Shown here one piece after another: positions 7,184 to 11,584 of a DNA stretch of 11,584 nucleotides. Numbering within the stretch: the first letter of the stretch is position 1; each line of letters starts with the position of its first letter. The position numbers were made by a program, and so were the translations under genes. Source of the DNA: CAZJDM01 sp964544765 (lineage in GTDB: Bacteria; Bdellovibrionota_B; Oligoflexia; CAYFLR01); contig CAZJDM010000132.1 of the NCBI GenBank assembly GCA_964544765.1, positions 1 through 11,584 on the forward strand, in the 5' to 3' direction. The notes under the pieces are model-generated. The model was not told the DNA's origin and searched no databases. It saw nothing but the letters and a program-made list of their open reading frames with translations.

Positions 7184-7994
7184 CTTTGAGTCCTTTGTTG
7201 GAGGCTTTTGTCTTTGGCAGTATGTGCCAGTTTTTCTTTTTGGAATATTTATATAATGTACTATCTGGATGAATGGCCCATTTTACTTCTTTGGAAAGTT
7301 TAAACATTTCAATATCTAGTTCGCTGTTTCCAGCTACGAAAGTAATGGTTTTGTCTTGCAACTGGTTTTTTACTTTTTTTTCCCTTTTTACTTTTAGAGC
7401 TTTTCCTTGATGAGTACACGGTATACCTTGGCATTTTCCGGTAATGAGACCTTGGGTACTTAGCTCAAAATCCATACCAATAACTAGATCTATAGGAAGA
7501 AGTTTTTTAACAGGGTCAAGAAATATAGTTGGAGTTCCCGAGACAACCCATATTGTATAACCCTTGTTATGCAGATAATGCAGAGTTGATACTACTTCAG
7601 GGATCCACTGATGTTGAGAAAAGTTGTTCCACCAATTGTTAACAGCTTCTTTTAAATAATCAATAGATTTACCATTAAATAAAGTTAAAAGAAATTGACA
7701 GCCCGAGGAACTATCTTGTTGATATATTTTCAAATATTGTTGCCACTTTTCTTGACTGGCTAATCCCTCATTCTTAATCATCCAATAGGTAAAATCATCA
7801 GCTATATCACCAGCCCACAAGGTTCCATCCGCGTCAAATAGAGCCATTTTATTGGTTCCACTGGGATCTAATTCTTTGATGAAATTAGGTACGTATTGTT
7901 CGTTGAGTGAGTGAATTATATCTAGAGAGTTAATTTTGTTTTGAGAATTAGTTGTGTTTTGAATAGTCTTCATAAATTTTACTAATATTTTCAC
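7173..7994 (-). CDS. HAD-superfamily phosphatase (SerB-like, HAD-IB type)
   Basis: A 273-residue soluble hydrolase with all four HAD motifs: motif I LFDADGTLW (Asp54 nucleophile and Asp56), motif II VVSGTP (Ser152), motif III lysine in HQGKAL (Lys198) and motif IV GNSELDIEM (Asp227). The helical cap between motifs I and II (about 65-130) and the overall order fit the HAD-IB group, which includes phosphoserine and phosphorylcholine phosphatases. The substrate cannot be named. No signal peptide is seen, so it is probably cytoplasmic. The start is uncertain: GTG at 7994 or ATG at 7973, neither with a good ribosome binding site. It is the first gene of the import operon and its end overlaps the start of the fusion gene by 11 bases. 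A phosphatase is not a usual member of a Zn-uptake operon. Confidence 0.82.
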   Translation of the reverse strand: MKILVKFMKTIQNTTNSQNKINSLDIIHSLNEQYVPNFIKELDPSGTNKMALFDADGTLWAGDIADDFTYWMIKNEGLASQEKWQQYLKIYQQDSSSGCQFLLTLFNGKSIDYLKEAVNNWWNNFSQHQWIPEVVSTLHYLHNKGYTIWVVSGTPTIFLDPVKKLLPIDLVIGMDFELSTQGLITGKCQGIPCTHQGKALKVKREKKVKNQLQDKTITFVAGNSELDIEMFKLSKEVKWAIHPDSTLYKYSKKKNWHILPKTKASNKGLKDAG

Positions 7995-8032
7995 TATGTA
8001 AGGCTGGGAATCTTAAATATAGCCTCGAAAGC

Positions 8033-8061
8033 GATATATCAGATTAGCTTAAACTAAGCAA
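8033..8061 (-). promoter_or_regulatory. Candidate promoter and operator of the import operon
   Basis: On the minus strand TTGCTT (8056-8061) is separated by 17 bases from TATATC (8033-8038), a modest sigma-70-like match 40-60 bases upstream of the HAD start. An inverted repeat, GCTTAAACTAAGC (8047-8059), covers the -35 edge and the spacer, a typical place for a repressor site. A second palindrome, CAATAAAATATTATTG, lies at 8097-8112. Neither is a recognised Zur box. In such AT-rich DNA both could be chance. Confidence 0.25.
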
Positions 8062-8081
8062 TAAAAAGATTATTTTACAAT

Positions 8082-8190
8082 TAGTAATAAAATTAGCAAT
8101 AAAATATTATTGGTAAATTATATCCTAGTTTGTGATAAAATAGATAATAATATCCAGTAATAGTATAAAGTAGCAGTAAAAGTATAAAGT
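8082..8190. repeat. Short tandem repeats in the divergent intergenic region
   Basis: Two short tandem duplications are visible. ATTAGTAATAAA is followed directly by ATTAGCAATAAA (about 8080-8103). AGTAATAGTATAAAGT (8156-8171) recurs as AGTAAAAGTATAAAGT (8175-8190) with one mismatch and a period of 19 bases. They lie upstream of the plus-strand gene at 8221, the second pair within 70 bases of its start, and could be duplicated regulator sites or simple slippage products. The 7995-8220 stretch holds no gene. Confidence 0.45.
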
Positions 8191-8220
8191 GAAATAAAAA
8201 TGTGCTGGGAGGGAGGAGTA

Positions 8221-8724
8221 ATGAAAAAATTTTGGCTGATTAATATAATTGGTATAACTGGTTTAGCTTTTGTCTTGTGTGTTTTTGTCTCAAAGCAGGG
8301 TATGTCCAGTCAAATTAAGGGAACATCTGATTCAATACAAGAGTCATCTTGTCTTAATAAACAACAATTTAAGCTTTATTCGGTGCCTGAGACAGTATAT
8401 GAATGTGTGGTGGTAAAGAATTATCAGCATTGTTCAAAAAGTGGATTTTTTGTGATAAGCGCCCAATTTAGCGTGCTTTTGGTGGAAGAGAGTCAAGTTA
8501 TTGTAAAGGACCATTGTAATGGTGCAATAATTAGTGATGATGAAGTTACAACCCAAAAACTACAGGATATTGGCCCTTTTGGAACAAGTAAGTGTATAAA
8601 TTCGGATCTGGAAACGGCAATTGATACTGATGATCCAATCAAAATAGCTATGGATCAATGCGAAGTCAAAAGAAAAGTTTATCTAGAACAACTCGATAAA
8701 TCCTTTCAAAAAACCGTATTGTAA
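8221..8724 (+). CDS. Secreted six-cysteine protein, function unknown
   Basis: The start is set at 8221, not at the in-frame ATG at 8200, because GGGAGGAG lies three bases before 8221 and the protein then begins with a standard signal sequence (MKKFW followed by a hydrophobic core to about residue 24). The product is 167 residues. The mature part has cysteines at 44, 62, 71, 99, 125 and 147, an even number that suggests three disulfides in an oxidising compartment. A further cysteine (Cys20) lies in the signal region; its setting, FVLCVF, is not a convincing lipobox. I recognise no family. It is transcribed away from the import operon across a shared control region. The downstream 42 bases before the IS show no clear terminator. 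Confidence 0.68.
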   Translation: MKKFWLINIIGITGLAFVLCVFVSKQGMSSQIKGTSDSIQESSCLNKQQFKLYSVPETVYECVVVKNYQHCSKSGFFVISAQFSVLLVEESQVIVKDHCNGAIISDDEVTTQKLQDIGPFGTSKCINSDLETAIDTDDPIKIAMDQCEVKRKVYLEQLDKSFQKTVL

Positions 8725-8766
8725 ACCTTTGTTTTTATTAGATAAATATTTTTATATCAAGAAAAA

Positions 8767-8791
8767 CGAGACTGTCCCACCTTTTGCATAA
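8767..8791. repeat. Left terminal inverted repeat of the IS
   Basis: Exact reverse complement of 10256-10280. It lies just beyond the transposase stop codon (8796-8798). Confidence 0.92.
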
Positions 8792-8795
8792 AATC

Positions 8796-10169
8796 TTATT
8801 CTCTGCTAATCGTTTGAAAAGGTTTGTTTGATATAAAATCGGCCATATCCATAGACAAATATTTTACCGATTGAAATATCTTAATGTAATCCTTTCTGGT
8901 CTTTTTTGACCTTATCCCATCATGACTTTTTTCCAACTTCCTTAAGATTCTCATGCCTGGTTCTGAATTTGAGAAACGCTTATATTTAGCTGGCCCTTTC
9001 TTTTTTAGATAATGCATGGCTTGATCCCAATGATCATTAAAGAACTTTACTATTTTATCAAGGAACTTGTTTTCTAAGTCATCTACCTGCCTTTTCAAAT
9101 TTTTCAACTTAACTTCCGCTTGTATCTCCGTATTTGACCGGTCGAATATGTTTACTAGTTGCCTTATGATTGCGCGGAATTTTTTTATAAACCCAGTATC
9201 CTTCTTATTAAGTTCATTGATTGATTCTTGTTCTTCTTGAGTTAGATTGGATGGTTTTTTTAACAACACCCACCTTAACTTCCATAGTTTGGAAGCTAAT
9301 TCTATCAGCTCGTCGTCTTTTTCCTCTTTTCCTTTTGACTTTATGTTCCTACGATATTCCAGCAATGCCTTTTTTAAGTGTTTCCAAATATTTTTGACGG
9401 TATGAAAGTGATCGGCTTGAAACTTAACCTTGGGAAAGACTTCTTTTAATGGACCTATAAAGCTGTCTGAATAATCAGAGAAAGCAAACTCAATTTTTAT
9501 TCCTGCGTCTTTCAACTTTTTTAGAAACTTAGTAGCATCTTCAGAATTCTCGCTTTCACATTCATGGGTAATTAGTATACGACCATATTCGTCTCGGATT
9601 ACCATTACACAGTTGTTTGTCCCCAAAGGGTAATAACCATCAATGTTACACTCCTCGGGTTTTTTAAGTTTGATTAGCATTTTGAGAATATCTTCTTCGG
9701 AAGGAAGATTATCGCCAATCTCGTCTATCCATCGTTTTATCGTAGACTTGGTTATGGGAACCAGAAATAAGAATGCAAATATTGTTGCTATGTTGCGTAA
9801 GCTTACACCACAAATAACCGCTAGATAAGCACTTAATCTTATAATGCTTTTGCTCATGTGCTGGGATGTGGAAACTCCCTCTATTTTAGGTGTAAAAAAA
9901 GCCTGTTTGCCATCTTTATTAAAATACCCCCTTGCCACAATAAATCGGTATTTAATGGGGTTAAATAGTGTTGCTAACTCCCAGACATCAACCACATAGG
10001 TCTCATTACTCCAATTAATGTCTTTAACTCCAAAAGACCCAGTGTAATCACGTTTTCTGACATCAAACTCAATGATTGTAGCATTTGACTCAATATAAGA
10101 ACGGGTAAAGATATCCTCATTAGCATTAGTAACCTCGGATTCAAAGCGAGATTGTACAACTAGCGACAT
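8796..10169 (-). CDS. DDE transposase, ISL3-like features
   Basis: This 457-residue protein fills the insertion sequence and should cut and join its ends. An N-terminal region of about 150 residues includes a helical DNA-binding segment (about 105-150, with SLRNIATIFAFLFLVPITKSTIKRW split over several helices). The catalytic core shows Asp177 in NIDGYYPLG, Asp232 in FAFSDYSDSF, and the motif QADHFHTVKNIWKHLKKAL, which resembles the 'D-R-F-H-V-V-K' motif of ISL3-type transposases. The third acidic residue is less certain; Glu403 in NSEPGMR is a candidate. A long charged helical insertion (about 275-375) separates the two parts. The ATG has a strong AAGGAAGG site four bases upstream. Family assignment is tentative; that it is a transposase is secure from the perfect inverted ends. 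Confidence 0.85.
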   Translation of the reverse strand: MSLVVQSRFESEVTNANEDIFTRSYIESNATIIEFDVRKRDYTGSFGVKDINWSNETYVVDVWELATLFNPIKYRFIVARGYFNKDGKQAFFTPKIEGVSTSQHMSKSIIRLSAYLAVICGVSLRNIATIFAFLFLVPITKSTIKRWIDEIGDNLPSEEDILKMLIKLKKPEECNIDGYYPLGTNNCVMVIRDEYGRILITHECESENSEDATKFLKKLKDAGIKIEFAFSDYSDSFIGPLKEVFPKVKFQADHFHTVKNIWKHLKKALLEYRRNIKSKGKEEKDDELIELASKLWKLRWVLLKKPSNLTQEEQESINELNKKDTGFIKKFRAIIRQLVNIFDRSNTEIQAEVKLKNLKRQVDDLENKFLDKIVKFFNDHWDQAMHYLKKKGPAKYKRFSNSEPGMRILRKLEKSHDGIRSKKTRKDYIKIFQSVKYLSMDMADFISNKPFQTISRE

Positions 10170-10255
10170 AAAACCTTCCTTGGTTTTTAGTAAAACTTTT
10201 GTTTGTAAATTTACTACTTATGAATCTGTTTTGGAAGTTTTTAATTTTTCAGGAG

Positions 10256-10280
10256 TTATGCAAAAGGTGGGACAGTCTCG
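10256..10280. repeat. Right terminal inverted repeat of the IS
   Basis: Exact reverse complement of 8767-8791. It lies upstream of the transposase start. Plus-strand reading continues from this end straight into the gene remnant that follows. Confidence 0.92.
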
Positions 10281-10471
10281 AAGATGATTCTTTAAGTAAT
10301 GAAGGTGATTCTTTAATTGATTCTGTTCAATACAGTGAAAAATTATTAACCCAATATACAATTGATACATCTAACCTAAAATTAACCCGTAATATTCCAT
10401 CGATGATTATTGATTCAAGATTTATGAGTTCAGATGGTCTGTATGTAAGTCGCATGATGAGTAATTATTAA
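10281..10471 (+). pseudogene. 3' remnant of an unknown gene beside the IS
   Basis: About 63 codons stay open from the right end of the IS to a TAA at 10469-10471. They begin DDSLSNEGDSLIDSVQYS and end MSSDGLYVSRMMSNY. The only ATG codons upstream in this frame are inside the IS, so the native start is missing. The composition is plausible for a real C-terminus, rich in Ser, Asp and Asn. The sequence left of the IS has stops in the frame that would join to it, so the 5' part was probably lost, or the tail belonged to an older, decayed reading frame. The family is not recognised. The stop codon directly abuts the serC stop codon on the other strand. Confidence 0.45.
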
Positions 10472-11584
10472 TTAACCAGATATTGTTGTCTCATAGGCAT
10501 AGGACAGCCAGTCCAGCGCGATTTCGACATCAGTGGCTTCTACGGTTGGACCGCACCAAAAGCGAAATCCTAATGGAGCATCTCGATAACCTTTAATGTC
10601 ATACGCTATACCTTCCTCTTCCAAATATTTAGCGACAGCATTAACCGTTTCTTTTTGTTTATCCAGATCTTGAGAGGTAAATCTGGGGTCTACAATCGAG
10701 ATACATACGGAAGTATTGGACCTTATTTCTTTGTTAGTAGTTAAAAACTCAAAATGGGGAGTATCTTTTACCCAGTTTTCGACAGCTTGTAGACTGGCAT
10801 TGGATCTGGCATTTAATCCCTTTGAGCCGCCAGATTGTTTAGCCCAATTAAGAGCGTTAATATAATCCTCAAAACAAAGCATTGATGGGGTATTGATAGG
10901 AGAGTCGGTAAAGATTCCTTTATTTATCCCATTACCTTTTTTAATACGGAAAATTTTTGGCATCGGCCAGCTAGGAGTATAACTTTCAATTCTAGCTACT
11001 GCCCTGGGAGATAGAATTAAAATTCCATGCGCAGCTTCCCCGCCCAAACATTTCTGCCAGGAAAAGGTAAAAACATCGATCTTGTTCCAAGGTATGGGCA
11101 TGGCAAAAGCGGCACTGGTTCCATCACAGATGGATAAACCTTCTCTATCATCGGGAATCCAATCCCCATTGGGTATACATGCTCCAGAGGTGGTGCCGTT
11201 CCATAAAAATACCACGTCATTTTTCCATGAAACTTTGGTTAGATCTGGAATTTGACCATAATCAGCTTTATGTTCTGTAGCATCAAGTTTTAACTGTTTG
11301 ACAATATCAGTAACCCAACCACTGCCAAAACTTTCCCAAGCTAAAACATCCACTTTCTTTGGCCCAAGCATTGACCACATCGCACATTCAATAGCGCCAG
11401 TATCAGATCCGGCAATCATACCTACTAAATAATCATCAGGGAGTTCCAAAACTTCCTTAGTTAGATCAAAAGCTAATTTGATGCGAGACTTTCCTAGTTT
11501 GGACCTATGAGATCGTCCCATTGCTTCTGTAGATAAGTTTTTTACATCCCAGGATGGAGGTTTAGTACAAGGACCACTTGAAAA
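10472..11584 (-). CDS. serC: Phosphoserine aminotransferase, N-terminus beyond window edge
   Basis: SerC converts 3-phosphohydroxypyruvate and glutamate to phosphoserine, the second step of serine synthesis, in the cytosol with PLP. The visible 370 codons are open to the right edge. The ATG at 11521 is not the start: the 21 codons beyond it read FSSGPCTKPPSWDVKNLSTEA, the conserved N-terminus of the family, so only some ten residues are probably missing. Landmarks, counted from that internal methionine: GRSHRSK (2-8), the SDTGAIECAMWS stretch, WNGTTSG, the ICDGTSAAFA region and the PLP lysine in FSWQKCLGGEAAHG, then INTPSMLCFEDYINAL and a C-terminal YRDAPLGFRFWCG. This is the class shared by Alphaproteobacteria and Methanosarcina, not the E. 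coli type. The gene is convergent with the remnant at 10281-10471 with no gap. Its base composition is richer in G and C than the metal region. Confidence 0.93.
   Translation of the reverse strand, partial: FSSGPCTKPPSWDVKNLSTEAMGRSHRSKLGKSRIKLAFDLTKEVLELPDDYLVGMIAGSDTGAIECAMWSMLGPKKVDVLAWESFGSGWVTDIVKQLKLDATEHKADYGQIPDLTKVSWKNDVVFLWNGTTSGACIPNGDWIPDDREGLSICDGTSAAFAMPIPWNKIDVFTFSWQKCLGGEAAHGILILSPRAVARIESYTPSWPMPKIFRIKKGNGINKGIFTDSPINTPSMLCFEDYINALNWAKQSGGSKGLNARSNASLQAVENWVKDTPHFEFLTTNKEIRSNTSVCISIVDPRFTSQDLDKQKETVNAVAKYLEEEGIAYDIKGYRDAPLGFRFWCGPTVEATDVEIALDWLSYAYETTISG

Larger units (their letters stand above)
8767..10280 (-). mobile_element. Complete insertion sequence, 1,514 bp, with 25-bp perfect inverted ends
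   Basis: Bases 8767-8791 and 10256-10280 are exact reverse complements (25 of 25). Their outer sequence begins CGAGACTGTCCCACC on each inward reading. They enclose a single intact transposase gene on the minus strand. Perfect ends and an unbroken gene suggest recent activity. No clear target duplication is seen: the 8 bases outside the left end (AAGAAAAA) and right end (AAGATGAT) agree at 5 of 8. The outermost CG/CG could belong to the target instead of the element. Confidence 0.9.

Noticed and set aside
8080..8190. CRISPR-like array
   Set aside because: The repeats are two short pairs with periods of 12 and 19 bases and no unique spacers of regular length. No cas gene is present.
7995..8199. 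tRNA, riboswitch or small RNA in the divergent intergenic region
   Set aside because: No cloverleaf, conserved riboswitch core or GC-rich structure can be seen; only AT-rich repeats and weak palindromes are present.
8200..8724. ATG at 8200 as the start of the secreted protein
   Set aside because: It would place the extra residues MCWEGGV before a typical signal peptide, and those codons contain the strong ribosome binding site for the ATG at 8221.
8759..8766. 8-bp target duplication of the IS (AAGAAAAA / AAGATGAT)
   Set aside because: Only 5 of 8 positions agree, no better than expected in A-rich flanks; not listed as a duplication.
10199..10471. An intact 90-residue gene starting with ATG at 10199
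   Set aside because: The first 27 codons lie inside the insertion sequence and its inverted repeat, and no ribosome binding site supports that ATG. Only the part after 10280 looks like native coding sequence, so it is listed as a remnant.
10472..11521. serC beginning at the ATG at 11521
   Set aside because: The frame stays open to the window edge and the 21 codons upstream encode the conserved SerC N-terminus (FSSGPCTKPP), so the gene is partial at its 5' end.

Overview
The window comes from an AT-rich bacterial genome, probably a proteobacterium. The phosphoserine aminotransferase at the right end reads like the version found in Alphaproteobacteria and Methanosarcina, and the DUF2939 protein is of a mainly proteobacterial kind. 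Low GC, two insertion sequences and broken genes would suit a host-associated lineage such as Holosporales or Rickettsiales relatives, but that placement is inference.

Layout. (1) 1-205, minus: the 5' end of an ISAs1-family transposase running off the left edge, probably frameshifted near its start. (2) 206-393: no gene, but a long AT-rich hairpin and one copy of a 40-bp repeat. (3) 394-2607, minus: a small four-cysteine protein, an SO_0444-type Cu/Zn efflux permease with a C-terminal HMA domain, and a DUF2939 protein. A second copy of the 40-bp repeat lies between the first two. (4) 2786-7994, minus: a tight four-gene operon, in transcription order a HAD phosphatase, a 936-residue DUF3857/transglutaminase-like protein fused to a ZnuA-like metal-binding domain, a ZnuC-like ATPase and a ZnuB-like permease. 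(5) 7995-8220: a repeat-rich divergent control region. (6) 8221-8724, plus: a secreted protein with six cysteines in its mature part. (7) 8767-10280: a complete 1,514-bp insertion sequence with 25-bp perfect inverted ends. (8) 10281-10471, plus: a 3' gene remnant next to the IS. (9) 10472 to the right edge, minus: serC, complete at its 3' end only; it is visibly richer in G and C than the metal region.

How it works together. Regions 3 and 4 form a same-strand metal-homeostasis block that joins zinc (or manganese) import with Cu/Zn export. The import operon has an ATPase, a permease and a binding domain, so it looks like a complete ABC importer. Its binding protein is unusual: it exists only as the C-terminal third of a secreted transglutaminase-like protein with an apparently intact Cys-His-Asp triad. 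The usual first metal-ligand histidine is a glutamate. This architecture, translationally coupled to a HAD phosphatase, is the best candidate for an undescribed system here.
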